A stretch of DNA of 64,000 nt from Muscardinus avellanarius (Eukaryota > Chordata > Mammalia > Rodentia > Gliridae): positions 32,382,592-32,446,591 of the forward strand of contig OY726569.1 of the NCBI GenBank assembly GCA_963383645.1, given 5' to 3'. Positions 1-11,639 of the stretch are shown here, in pieces (within the stretch, counting starts at the first letter, position 1; every line of letters starts with the position of its first letter). Made by a program: the position numbers and the translations under genes. The notes beneath the pieces are model-generated. The model ran no database searches. It saw only the letters and a program-made list of their open reading frames with translations, and had not been told where the DNA came from.

Positions 1-1677
1 CTTCCAATATTTTATTTTAACAAAATATGATGCTGTAAATCATCTTGTGGCCTACTAATATACTTGTGGGAAAGTTTCTGTAGAGGCCATACCTAGAAGA
101 AATTTGCTAGTCTTAATTATATGTGCCTCTTAGGTTATGTTTGGAAATGGCAAATTATGCTCTAAGGTTATTATATTTTCTTTTGTATACCCTCTTCTTT
201 CCTACTCACTTTTATTGGCACATACTCAGAAAATAGCCTCGAGTTATGGAATTCAGAACAGTCCACTCATACTCTGAAGCTACCCTGACCCTCCAACTTC
301 TTTCCTGATGCTGTATAGCCCTGCATATGAAAGGTATTTTTATACCTGGGCTGTCAAACAATGTCTTTGAGATCAATTCTTTTGCATTCTAAAGGAAATC
401 TCAGCAGCTCTGAACCTTGAGAAGTCTTTTTTTTTTCTCTTGGTCTGTTTGATTCTCAGGAAAAGTATTTTACAACTAGCTGCTGTTATGTCAAGCCCTG
501 TTCTTAAATTCAACTTAATTTCCCTTCTATTTGTTGAGAGCTGTGAAGGGTCTCTGATTTTACCTGACTTGCAAGTTAACAAGAAACTTTACCATAGCTT
601 CATAAAAGCTGATAAAAAAACATGAGAAACTTGGGTCAGAAACCAGGTCTTCATTATTCATTGTAGAGCAGTAACTAGAGTTTCAGCATTTTCTCGTGCA
701 GCTTCTAAGCCCAAACTCTTAGCAAGGCAACATGGAGAGATTTGGATACCTCCTCTACATGTAGTGCGGTGCAGACAAGAGAGTAACCCCAGCCTAGAAA
801 AGTCAAATCTCTTCTCTTTAAGATAGTATAATTATGGCTGTCCATTATCCCAAAAGAATACACTCTCTATCTTCAAAATCTGAAAGCAATCCTGTACTTT
901 GCTCTAAAAGAGTCAAATTTCTACCTTTCAGTGATTTTCACTATATAAACATCTTGAAAGAATAGCAGAAAAAGGAACTCAGTACCTCTGTTCACAAGAC
1001 ATTCAAGTAAGCAGAAGACCTATAGAAAATCATCTCTCAATTCTTGTCTATAGAAGGAATTGAGGTCTAAATATCCTTGGACAGCATCGTCTGCATCAAA
1101 TGATTGTTATCCAATTTTTCAAAGGACATTTATATTTTATTATTTTTAAGTCTTCCCTATAGTAGGATAATCTAGGTTATGCTGCAATAACAAACAACCT
1201 CTAAAATCCCCGAGATTTAATACACAATTTTTTTTTGCATTAGTCCATATAAGGCTCTCTTCCATACTGTTGTCAGACTAGTATAACTCTACCTTTCTAT
1301 ACATATAATGTACAGCACAATCTCCTTAAGCGCCTAGGCATTAAAAAAGAGAAAGACTCATATATAGGCTGTAACATTTCACAAGCCAATACTGGTTCCT
1401 TGGTATCATCTAACAGTGAGGATGGTGGGAAGTGTAGAAAGAGTAATGGAATAGTGAGTGATCATTTCTTTCTCAGCCACTTTTCCGCCATCCGTCTTCA
1501 ACCATTTTTCTACTTTTCATTTTATGGGCAATTCTAATATACAGCTTAGATGACCAGATCTGCTTTTTCCAGGTTCTACACGAATCCTTTATATGATTTA
1601 CCCACTCAATCCTCTAGAACATAAATTCAGAGTCCTATCGTTATATCTTCATGTCATTAAATAAGTTTTATGATTAT
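1..1677. other. Unannotated unique sequence
   Basis: About 1.7 kb of AT-rich sequence with no recognised repeat family and no convincing coding frame. The longest frames near 373-625 are about 60-70 codons on both strands and have no domain or codon-level signal that I recognise. I see no tandem repeat here. Confidence 0.5.
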
Positions 1678-1850
1678 AATTGAACCCAGAGACATTTTGC
1701 CTATAAGCTATACCCCCCAGTCATTTATTTTTATTTTTGGTTTTGATAGATGGTCTTGTCAAATGACTGAGGCTGGCTTTGAACTTGCAATCCTCCTGTC
1801 TCGACCTTCCAAATATTGGGATTACAGGTGTGTGCCACCCTGCCCCGCTG
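1678..1850 (-). mobile_element. B1-dID-type SINE, old copy
   Basis: Read on the minus strand this is the dimeric SINE. The + strand begins in the ID-like part (attgaacccagagacatttt) and ends in the 7SL-like part (gggattacaggtgtgtgcca). Many substitutions and no clear target duplication mark it as old. A 128-codon frame at 1670-2056 runs through it and is not a gene. Confidence 0.85.
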
Positions 1851-2329
1851 ATTGTTATGCTTTACCATATGGAAAATATACTTTCCATCAAAGAGAAAGG
1901 AAAATTGCCCTTTTAAAATCTAAGTTTTTTCTTAACTATTTGCTGGTGTTAGGCAAGGCTTCAAGAATGAAGAGATTAAAAGCCAAAAAATGGAAACCAG
2001 AACTCTGGGAGTCTGTCTTGAAATGGAAAGGAGCACACAGGAGCACACACAGGTAAGACAATACTGTAAAACAACAGTGTGTGGTAGCCACTGTGAGTCA
2101 CATGTGCACAAGGTACTTCAAAATCTCAAAATAGAAGTTATCTAGTCTATACAAAAGGATTCTGAGTAGACCTTCTGATTCTCCTAACTGTATCTGAACT
2201 GGATCTTAAAAAAAAAGAAAAAGTCAGTTAAACTTTTTAAAAAAGTGATAGTGGCAGGGAAGTCATTTAGTAACAGGGAACAACAGGACTAGGGGTAGAG
2301 TCATGAAAGAACATGGTTCTGTTTTTAGG

Positions 2330-2400
2330 TTCCTGAGGCTGGCTTCCAATCTGCAATCCTCCTATCTTGGCCTCCCAAGTACTGGGATTACAGGCATGCA
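2330..2400 (-). mobile_element. B1-like half of a SINE, truncated
   Basis: Only the antisense 7SL-like end is present (ctgaggctggcttccaatct ... tactgggattacaggcatgc). The ID-like half is missing. Old fragment. Confidence 0.8.
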
Positions 2401-2534
2401 GCTGTGGTTCTGCTTTTAAAATGCAGGTGATTTGGTGTGACTGTAATAGAAGGTGTGTATTAAGAGACTGTAAGAGATAAAAATGGACAAATGAGTCAGA
2501 TCATGAAAGAATGTACTCGCCATTAAAATAATGT

Positions 2535-2650
2535 GGCCGGGCATGGTGGTACACGCTTGTAATCCCCGCGCTTGGGAGGCGGAGGATCACGCAGGTTCGA
2601 AGCCAGTCTCGCTGGCTTAAGAGACCCTATTTCCAAAAATAATAATAATA

Positions 2651-2713
<63 letters not shown>

Positions 2714-2770
2714 GGGAGTATAGCCCGGAGGGCTTCCAGGAACCCCAGTATCACCACAAAAAAAAATAAA
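2535..2770 (+). mobile_element. B1-dID-type SINE, short-middle class, with a TA microsatellite inside
   Basis: The plus strand starts ggccgggcatggtggtacac and has the ID-like end ctgggagtatagcccggagg followed by ggcttccaggaaccccagta. The central A-rich linker has expanded into about 55 bases of TA repeat. It belongs to the class that lacks about 21 bases in the middle (gctggcttaagagaccct). A possible imperfect target duplication aaaataatgtg/aaaataaagtg flanks it. Confidence 0.9.
2651..2711. repeat. (TA)n microsatellite
   Basis: Nearly pure TA dinucleotide tract of about 55-60 bases that sits in the linker between the two halves of the surrounding SINE. Confidence 0.95.
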
Positions 2771-2779
2771 GTGAAACTA

Positions 2780-3060
2780 TCAAAGGATTTTGAGCATGAT
2801 GAGATTTTAGTATTCTGAAGATCATTCTGAGAGCAAGCTGAAGTAAGTACTACTGAGTCAGAAGTGATAGGGAGAGTCTGTTACAATATCCTGGACTATC
2901 ATGGAAGCATGGATAGAGAAGAGAAAATGGACACACAATTGGTAAGAAGTTAAGACTATCAGAATGTGATAATTCAACAGACATTGGGCATAAGAAAGAG
3001 AGAGGACTCAAGTGTAACTCCCAGACTCTGGAACTGAAAAGAAATACAAATTTTAGTTTG
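2780..3060 (-). mobile_element. Probable L2 LINE fragment, antisense
   Basis: The order of phrases (agatcattctgagagcaagc, then ttacaatatcctgga, then a run ending aggactcaagtgtaactccc) resembles the reverse complement of the L2 region upstream of its 3' end. Divergence is high, so the assignment is tentative. Confidence 0.5.
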
Positions 3061-5939
3061 AAAATGGTATTTGCTTTTTGATTGGCACCTCTAAAACATC
3101 GTGGTATGTATTCTGATCTGAAGCTCAGTTGAAGCCAGGGAAATCATCCTGGAAGAAACAGATGAAAAGAGAAGATAATGTCAGAGACATGATGACATCC
3201 TAACTGAGAAGAAGCACAATGAACATGCACCTCTACCAGGAGAATAGTCAAGCTTCTTGTCTACCTATGAACTGAATAATAGGAGCTTAAAAAATAATCA
3301 CCAAAATAATTTAGAAACGCTTTGCCTCACCAACTTTCACCTCCTCTACACATTTCGCATAAACTCAATGGTGAAGAAAATCACAAACTTAAAGTCAACA
3401 GCAAATTGAAAGTACTTGCTAGTCACCAGCAAACACTAAATATATTTTATACTTCCAAAGCTCTTGTCTTCCCTGGTGCACTGCTGGAATAATCACGATA
3501 AACCTCACAAAACTCCCAGGAGGTAGGAAATGAGCGTGGCAGTACTCTGTGGCATCCTTGTAAATAAGAACAGATGCTCATCCAGCCACAAAATCATTTT
3601 GTGCCAGACTGCCTTAGGTCATGGGGTGGTTGAACAAAGGAAATCCCAGTTCTCTACCTGTCCCAGCTCAAAGAGATTGGCATTAGATGTAACTGCTGTT
3701 GAACCAACCAGAGTCAGGACATCCTTCCCATATAACAATACCTTGGGATAAGAGAACATTGCCAAGGAGCTCAAAACACATCTGAGTCATTGATTCACTA
3801 ACCCCTAGGCAGTCCTTTTGGGATAGAAAATGGCTTTGCATACCATTATTAAAGATCTGAAGCTTTAAAGTCAGCAAATTAGTGGCCAAGTCCAAATCCT
3901 AATAAAGTCCTCATTTTGCCAAACCCAGATACTTGGCAATATCACTAGGTACCCAGAGGGATCTTGGAGGATGCGTGTCCTAGAAATTCCCCCGGTGAGC
4001 TCAGCTGCATCCTCCATTTGCTTGGTTCTGAGCCACTTTGACTCACCACCTAAAAGCTCTCAGGTGGGAAGGTGGCCCTGTCTTCGTTCCAGTCCCTCTT
4101 ATTGCCATCCTGTTCTGAATGGCTGCTGCCCCTTTTAGCCTGGTTCCAAGCCAAAGATCCTGCTGTTCTACCGAAGGCAGAAAATAAGTAAGGAAGAGTG
4201 ATAATTCCCATCAACAAGTACCCAGGGACATTCACTTGTTGCTCTGGCATGACACCTCACGACATGTTTCTTTGAAACAAGGATTATGATTACACCACTA
4301 TCACACCTCCTAGGCATGTTATGTGGTTCTTTATAAACTAACCTAAAATATCGAGGTTCAATAGCTTCGTATAGTTTATAATTTTGATAGAACAGAGCAC
4401 ACTCAAAAATGCATGTTTCAGGAAAAAAAAAGACACACCGCTTCTTTAAAAACAGGAGGGTGAAGATCATGAAAGTCATCATCCATTTCTACGCAGGGTT
4501 GAATTGTTCTTCTGAGAATCTCTTCTATTGTGCTTTTAAATATTGTGTTATGTGACATCAAATCCTGTTTTAATGCAACATATTGATTCTCTTATAGACT
4601 TGGGTATTATCTTAAAAAGATTCAAAGTAAATGATTAAACATAGCTTATGCCATTGCAGTCACCAGCAATTTAGTATTCTTCTCTGATTGGTATGTTTAA
4701 TGGCTGGCAGCTCAAGTGAGGAGGGATAGAAGATCTTACACTGGTGGCTACAAAATGAAAGCAAAGATAACCAAAGCCTCTGCCTGCCCCTTCCCATTAA
4801 AATAGCTAACATATTAATTTAAAAAATACAGGAGGCTTAGTTCCTTTAGGATAGAAGGCTTAATTCCTTGCTATTTTGTATAGCTGAAAAAGCAAAAAGA
4901 AGAAAGTGAAAACACCTCTGACTTTGTTCAGTGAATTGTTGGGGTAATAACTACGTCTTTGCTCCTGTCCAGCAACTTCCTCTCCGTCAAAGGATACCTT
5001 ATCTGTTGTTTTGGGAAGCACGGCTCTGTAGAAAAACATTGTGGCATGAATAGAAATTGCTTATGAGAATAAATATGTAGGATAGAGGCAGTGTTTATAT
5101 GATAGAAAAATGTTAAATGGAGAAAGTTTGGTAGAAAAGAAGAGATCAGAAGTGCTGTAAACTTACTCTTTTTTTGAAAGAAAAACCTAAACCAGCCCTT
5201 TGATAAATGGTACTGCCACCTGTCCTGTGAAGGGCAGGAAACCTAGGATGAAATCCCATGGTACTGAGATGATTAGACACTGCTGGACAAAGACCATTCT
5301 TTGGGGGCTGGCTATGCAGTTTAGATGGATTTGTGCTTTCTTTGCTCTGGTCATTCTAGGAATATGAGCGTCTTCCAGATGTCCATGGAGGTGCAATAGT
5401 GGAGAAAAGACATAGAATCAATGGCCTATGGGATATAAAGGTTGATAGTAAGAAGATATCACTACTGGAAGGCAGAGCGTGTTGTAGAGAGACTCCTTAC
5501 TCATGGTGGAAGGATGTACCTCTCTGGCCTTTTTTAAATTCTCCCAGAGTAGGTGTTGCAGGAGTGCCTGCTCCCTGAGGGTATGCTGTGTCCCCTTCGA
5601 GGATGATTCTTGAGATAGCAAGCTTCAGTTCATTCTGACTAAGCCTAAGTCACGCAGCGGGTTCTTTGGAGAGCTGGGGCCAGGCTCCAATCTGAGTTTC
5701 CATTTCATCCGGACAATTCCATCCCAGTCCTTTGCTGTTTGGCTGAAGGCCAATCTCTGCTTTTTAAACTATGCAGTCCACGTTACATATTTCCAAACAA
5801 ATATAATCACAAAAGCATTCCAGATGGTGAAATGGAGGAAATAAAGAATAGTTTCAAACGAATCCTTTCTGAATTAGTGGGGAGGGGGTTAAGAAAGAGA
5901 GTTGAGGGGTAGATAGCCATTTCTCAGAAAGATATACAC
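3061..5939. other. Unannotated sequence, no gene seen
   Basis: About 2.9 kb without a young repeat. Around 3485-3540 (cctcacaaaactcccaggag) it weakly resembles MIR. Frames of 66-104 codons between 3530 and 5621 overlap on both strands and show no known domain. Parts may be old repeat too divergent to name. Confidence 0.45.
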
Positions 5940-6500
5940 TCCTCAAAAGTCAGGGTGGGACAGTATGGGGCAGCTGTCCGTCCTTAGGAGTGAAATGTGC
6001 CCCCTGTTGGGCAGAGGCGAGGTCTGTGACAGAGTGAGCACAGTGAGAAGATGACATCCCCCCAACGTCTGCTTTTCCAATGACATTGTTACCGGATAAT
6101 GATCTCTGCCAAGAAATGAATAGTATAGCGCAGTAATCTCTCTTCCTTGGTTCTTGCTTCCTGAGAGAATGATTTCAAACAGAAAGCACAAATAGGGAAT
6201 AGCAAAAGTTTATTTAGTGAGTGAGGGGGACACGAATAAAGGAAGGCTTTATGATACAATGAGTTACATTCCCCAGAAGGGTCAGATCATGAAAGAGAGA
6301 TTGAGAACTGGAAGGGCCCTTTCCCTGGGGTGACATGGGACAAAGAAGTCATGCTCCATAGAGGGGTCTGAAGCGATTGTTTCTGAAAGTCTTCCATGTA
6401 GAGAATCTTATATTTCCTCCAGACACCTCCTTCTTCATGCATAATTTTGGGAGTGGCCTGTTGTTTCTTTTACAGCTTAGTTGTCTCCATCTCTCCCCAC
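5940..6500 (-). mobile_element. Possible solo retroviral-type LTR remnant
   Basis: Read on the minus strand this has an LTR-like layout: a C-rich stretch, then a polyadenylation signal context (actaaataaacttttgctat at about 6200-6220), then a GT/T-rich stretch. No primer-binding site, gag, pol or env reading frame could be recognised beside it, and the ends are not defined. It could equally be unrelated unique sequence. If it is an LTR it is non-coding and old. Confidence 0.3.
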
Positions 6501-8187
6501 AGGAAGGGGTCTCAGTGAGGACCTGCAGGGGTTTAGCCTTCCGATATCTTCACCCCACTTCCCCAGTCGCTCACCTCTAACTAGTTAGCAGCACAAAGGT
6601 TTCCAGCTGTCAGGTGGCCACGTTATCATTCAGTAGGCATTGGGAAGGAGAGCTCTAAGAAGAGAGAAAGGGATAATGTCCTGACAAGCCTGCTGGAGAA
6701 GCCTGGCTAGGTCTAGACAAGGGTTAACTGCTTTGAGACATAGATTTTATCATTATTTGATTGTGGTGAGGCCAACAGTTCAGGACACTGCTGCCACTGA
6801 AAAGATGTTTCCCACAGCTCCCATGAAGAGGGGCCTCGGTCTTACTACAATGGGCAGCACCAAGGTTGGTCAGGAGGTAGAGAAAGTGAGGGAAAAGTAT
6901 AGGCAAGAGCCTTTTCTAGGGTGGGAAGGAATAGATCAGGAAGGTAAACTGGTTTACAATGGATTGTCCCAATAATTTCAATGGGCTGTAGGTGTAGGGT
7001 CTCCCTAGTTAACTTGTTGGCTCTGGGATATTTGGTAAAGGGGAATAGTGTTATTGGCTTAAAGGAGGAAGTGGTGGGCTCTGGGTTATTTTGCATGTGA
7101 AAGGAATGTCAGCAGGTGGGTTGTTTACTATTTCTAGGAACTGACTACTGCCCTCAAAGGGGCTGTATCTCCAGAATCAGCAAGATCCCAGATGTCAAAG
7201 CCTCAGAGATACAGAAAATAAAAAGACATGATTCAAACACTATCCAAGGGTGATGTCTCTAACCCAAGGAAGGAAAAAGACTGCCAGTGCCATATCATAA
7301 GTGGTATTCCTGTAAAAATAAAATTCTGATACTAATTAGACATATTTTGAAGGGGAATAGTCTCTTAGAGCATGAGGCCAGTCCTAAGAATAAAAGAAGT
7401 TGTCCTGGTTGGGGTAGGCGTGGTCAAGTGCAGGAGAATGTCCCATCAAGGAGCAGCACAACTATTCCTGCTGAGAGGTGCAAGTGCTAAGGGACCCACA
7501 GAAAGACCAAAAACAGGACATGACAAACTGCATTTGAAATCATACCTCTCTCAAAAGAGAGTGGCACCTCCTACCAATAACATCCTCGGTCAGTGGCCTG
7601 GAACAGATAGAAACATCACTGATACCCTTTTGTTTCCTGGTTAGTTGGGAAAGGCTGCGTTCCTATAGTGCCAGCCACGGGCCTGCTTATGTCCCAGCTC
7701 ATATGTCGGGTTCACAGCAATGTCTTCTGGGCCCTGCTCAAGGAATTTTCCTTTTACAGGGTTGAGTTGGGACAGGAAAATGGGCTACTTATCATCAAGC
7801 TTGGGGGAAGAGGCCATGTGAAAAAAAATTAGGCTTAATAAATAATTCAATGTTTTCATCCCTCTTTTTCCAAATGCATTTATTAATCAGGCACCAGGCA
7901 CCTTAAGAGAATTTGTGGCAACAGGGTTCCTCCAGATGCAAATCTAGTTGTGATCACTTGATACAAAAAGTGTAGTGATGAGAAAAGTGGTTTCCAATCA
8001 CTTGGTGGATGAGAAGTGACAGTCAAGGAAACATAGCCATGACTCTGCTCCCCAAACAAGAAGGCTCTTAACTTCCATTTGTTATTTTAAAGTGTCTCCG
8101 GGGAAAGTGAAAAGTACAAAAGGGATTTATAATCAAATTTCCACTGCACCTCTAGAAGTTGTAATGGTAGAAATTGTGTTGGGGGTG
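6501..8187. other. Unannotated sequence, no gene seen
   Basis: About 1.7 kb, moderately GC-balanced. Open frames of 60-90 codons occur on both strands (for example 6733-6975 and 7372-7644) without recognisable motifs. It may include further sequence of the possible LTR element to its left. Confidence 0.4.
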
Positions 8188-8381
8188 GACTGGGTACAGC
8201 TGTAATTAACACCATGTAATTCCAGTACTTAGGAGGCTGAGACAGGAGGATCTCAGGTTCCAGGCAAGCCTCAGCTACAAAGCAAGTCTATCAGCAATTG
8301 AGCTGTGTTTCAAAATGAAAAGGATGGGGTGGGATAGAGGTAGCTCAGAGACAGAATGCCTGTGGGTTTAATTCTCAGTAC
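8188..8381 (+). mobile_element. B1-dID-type SINE, old copy, tail expanded
   Basis: 7SL-like part (aggaggctgagacaggagga) and ID-like part (gatagaggtagctcagagac ... aattctcagtacag) in plus orientation. The A-rich tail has become the long purine tract that follows directly. Confidence 0.88.
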
Positions 8382-8417
8382 AGAAGAAAGGAAGGAGGGA
8401 GGAAAGAAGAAAAGAAG

Positions 8418-8458
<41 letters not shown>

Positions 8459-8479
8459 GGAGAGAGGGAGGGAGGGAAA

Positions 8480-8544
<65 letters not shown>

Positions 8545-8582
8545 GGGAGGGAGGAAGGGAAAGGAAGGAAGGAAGGAAGGAA

Positions 8583-8628
<46 letters not shown>

Positions 8629-8690
8629 GGGAGGGAGGAAGGGAAAGGAAGGAAGGAAGAAAGGAAGGAAGGAAGGAAGGAAGGAAGGAA

Positions 8691-8744
<54 letters not shown>

Positions 8745-8747
8745 AAA
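8382..8747. repeat. Homopurine GAAA/GGAA microsatellite, 366 nt
   Basis: Every base on the plus strand from 8382 to 8747 is A or G. Blocks of (GAAA)n alternate with (GGAA)n and GGGA-rich segments. A 33-base GGGA-rich segment at 8541 recurs at 8625, an 84-base higher-order repeat. Long open frames here (130-160 codons on both strands) are artefacts of the repeat. Confidence 0.98.
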
Positions 8748-8935
8748 TGCGAGACTATGATGTTCTGGCAAAGCTGAAAAAGGGAGAGGCAGGCAGAAGA
8801 GGAGGACCTGGGAATGGGGAATGGACTAACTCCATCCTGTAAATGGACCACCTTTCCTCCCCCACTAGAAAAACCCTCACCTGAAACAGGCTCTGGCTAC
8901 GGGATACCAACGGTGTAGCCACTGGATACTAAGGA

Positions 8936-8947
8936 CCACTAGGTGGC
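8936..8947 (+). promoter_or_regulatory. CTCF-like core motif
   Basis: ccactaggtggc fits the CTCF core consensus CCASYAGRKGGC at all 12 positions. It lies in a SINE-free block. Occupancy cannot be judged from sequence. Confidence 0.5.
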
Positions 8948-9129
8948 ATTTGTGATTTATTACTTTCGAAGCACAGATTTTTAAAAATATCTCTGCTGAT
9001 CCTTTGCTTAGACTGAACAAGACATTTTACATTCCCAAGCATTTCGATCAAGAAATGCTCTTTGTGGAGCTCCAAGGGAGTGAGGGCAGGCTGGCGACTG
9101 GCTTGAGAAGGGGGAATTGCAGATCATCT

Positions 9130-9420
9130 GCATTCTTTTTCGGGTCCTCTCTGACCCCACACCACCAGCTTACATAAGTAATTACTCGGCTACAATTAAG
9201 CTGTAAATAATGCAATCACTCCATTCTTGTCCCATCACTCCAGTCCCAACCACAACAAATAGTGCTAATCACATACTTATTCAAGTGTGTAATTATTCAC
9301 AGTTAAACTTCTGTCACTTTCACCCTGTTTGGAAACAGCAGAACACAACCTGTAATTAGCAAATGTGGCTCCAGGCACTTTTGCTTGGGAGTGCGCCAGG
9401 GATTCAGCACCTAGGCGCTC
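9130..9420. promoter_or_regulatory. Candidate conserved non-coding element
   Basis: SINE-free and low in obvious decay. It holds several TAAT/ATTA homeodomain-type cores (gtaattac, acaattaa, tgtaattatt, ctgtaattag) in less than 300 bases, next to a GC-richer segment. This has the texture of a developmental enhancer, but conservation could not be tested. Confidence 0.35.
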
Positions 9421-10189
9421 CTTTGATCTGGAGGCTGGCTAGGCGCCTGGCCCTGAGGCCATGGTGCTATCAGCACTCTGCAAGTCACCGAGATCAATGA
9501 ATATGTCAAAGGCACCCATCCCAAATCACATATTACTTCCCTCTCTCACTGTGGTTTCTGCCTTTAGTATATATTTCATAGACTTTCCTTTTCTTTTTGA
9601 ACCCTTTGACTTCAGTTTAAAGGGTTACCAAAAAGGTCTCCAAGCCCCTGTGTTTTCAACTCAGGTTAAAAATGAAAGTCCCAGAAGTCCTGCTTGAAGG
9701 TCCACGTTCCTTCTTAGCTCCGCAGTTTCCTTGAAGACAAGCACAGTGGAGGAGGGATGACCTTTGCTGCCTCACCTGATCTACAAGGAGAAAGGGAGCC
9801 AGGGGCTTTTGTCCAGTCCCTGTGTGCACCACTGTGCGTGACGCATGCCCCCAGACCCCAGCTGAACCACCCAGCAGAAGGTACTCTGATTGTAAGCGAG
9901 ACTAGGTAAACTTCCGACTTTCAGAGCAGATCTGCTACATTTTATTAAAGGAACAACTCTGCAGCACGAATCCTTCCCAGGGAGGGGTGACAATGTGCTC
10001 TCAGGTGAAAACAGGATTCTGCAGCTAACTTCTTTCTCCTGTGGACACCGTATACCTTGACACATGCAGTAGTCCACCGCGCAGACATACACTGACCCCA
10101 CAGGAAAGAATTGCGGGACACCGTGCGCACACAGTGTGGCCATCCATGAGTTAGATTTCCATTTGCATGTTATGTTAAGAGTGATCATT
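9421..10189. other. SINE-free sequence between two enhancer candidates
   Basis: No repeat recognised. A 78-codon plus frame at 9461-9697 and a 135-codon minus frame at 9781-10188 have no recognisable domain and no supporting splice or transcript signal, so I leave them uncalled. Confidence 0.4.
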
Positions 10190-10640
10190 TGCTTATTTGA
10201 GTAAAGGTTATTTTATCTTTATTAAGACCTCCAATGGCAATTAGCTAATGAAAACAAGTTTGCATATCTAGCTCAGTTTAATATCTTCCTCTCCTGACAT
10301 CTGCAATTAAGTCCTTTTTTCTCTTCAACCAAACAGGAACACTCTTCAGAGGAGAAGGGTAAACAGAACTGCCGTTCAGCTCCTCACATGCAAACACGGA
10401 TCGGGCTTTGCTTCTACCCATGGCAAAGCTAGTTTGCAAAGTAGCACTTAGAGTTCTCAAAGGGAGGGCCGGCCAGGCAAGCCTCTGTCAGAGAAGACTG
10501 TCCTCAGAATAGAAAGCTTCCGTGGGCTGAGGGTAAAGTGAGCAACACAGGGATGTGGTCTGGCCAACCAACTTAACCAAATGAGCCAAATTAACCCTGG
10601 CAAGCGGTGTGGCGACAGATGTGGGAGCCAGATTGCCATG
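10190..10640. promoter_or_regulatory. Candidate conserved non-coding element
   Basis: Repeat-free, with several homeodomain-type AT cores (ggcaattagctaatg, gcaattaag) and a POU-like gtttgcatat near 10260. The inference rests on motif density and absence of repeats only. Confidence 0.33.
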
Positions 10641-11052
10641 ATGTTTTTATTCTATAATTTTTTAAAGATGAAATACTATGATTCCTTCTATGGGAGTAAA
10701 GTGGAACTGTACAGAATGGCTATGTAATGATTTCGATGAACAAAGACCGACAAGCAATCTGGAGAATGAGTCAAAAAACAATCCAAAAAAAAAAAAAAAG
10801 ACTTTTGCTTTCTCCAATGGCAGTGGTCTTTAACAGAGGCCTTTAGAATTGGTATACATTTTTTTTAATTGACAGATAAACCTGTAGCATTTTCCATGTT
10901 TGAACTGATGTTTTGAGTTTTAGAGTTCCACTTAATGTAGCCCTCAAACAGAACTCTTATTGTTATTTTTAAAGTTCATTTCTGAAAGATCTTAATATGA
11001 ATTCCACTAATATAATAACAAAATCAACCAGCACCGCTGGCTCAGAAGAAGA
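10641..11052. other. AT-rich unannotated sequence
   Basis: About 400 bases, including a short A-run near 10785-10799. No gene or repeat family recognised. Confidence 0.45.
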
Positions 11053-11254
11053 TAGCCCAGTATGGTGGTGCACACCTGTAAGCCTGTAATCCCAGTGCTT
11101 GGGAGGCTGAGTCAGGAGAATCACAGATTTGAGGACAACCTTAGCAACTTAATGAAACCTTTAGCAACTTGAAGAGACCCTGTTTTAAAATGAAAAGGAC
11201 TGGTGGTGTAGTTCAGAGGTAGAATGACTCTGGATTCAGTCCTTAACACAAAAG
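11053..11254 (+). mobile_element. B1-dID-type SINE, old copy, tail expanded
   Basis: Plus-strand copy (agcccagtatggtggtgcac ... cccagtgcttgggaggctga ... tgtagttcagaggtagaatg). A duplicated gtaagcctgtaa step occurs in the left part. The tail leads into a GGA microsatellite. Confidence 0.9.
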
Positions 11255-11441
11255 GAGGACGAGAGTGGGGAGAGGGAGAGAGGGAGAGGGAGGGGGAGAG
11301 AGAAGGGAAGGAGGAGAAAGGAAGAGAAGGAGGAGGAGGAGAAAGGAGAAGGAGGAGGAGGAGAAGGAGGAGAAGGAGGAGGAGGAGGAGGAAGGAGGAG
11401 GAGGAGGAGGAGGAGGAGGAGGAGGAGGAGGAGGAGGAGGA
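11255..11441. repeat. GGA/GAGA purine microsatellite
   Basis: From 11267 to 11441 all 175 plus-strand bases are purines, ending in a near-perfect (GGA)n run. The many GG runs give both triplex and G-quadruplex potential. Poly-E, poly-G and poly-R frames here are artefacts. Confidence 0.97.
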
Positions 11442-11639
11442 TCACAAAGACGCCTTGCCTGCACTGTCCTGTCTGCCTCCCAAGAGGATGCAAAGGCTTT
11501 TTAAAAATTCATTTTTCTCTTGACTTTTTCAGGGCACAACATGACATTTAGTCAAGAAGCTGCATCTGTGTCTACATCTGTATCTATATCTCATTGGAGA
11601 ACTAGAACCAAAATAGTCATGTTCAGCCCCAAGTGAAAC

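Noticed and set aside
1670..2056. 128-codon plus frame
   Set aside because: Its first half is antisense SINE sequence; no supporting gene signal.
5999..6010. Reverse CTCF-like gccccctgttgg
   Set aside because: One core mismatch at an informative position and no supporting context; weaker than the two perfect sites.
8310..8851. Three open frames of 134-158 codons on both strands
   Set aside because: They are translations of the GAAA/GGAA microsatellite (poly-K/E/R and poly-S/F/L) and are not genes.
9402..9411. NRSF/REST-like half site ttcagcacc
   Set aside because: The right half of the RE1 motif is absent, so the match is only a half site.
11224..11523. Frames rich in E, R, G, P or L of 73-99 codons
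   Set aside because: They arise from the GGA microsatellite and run into SINE sequence.
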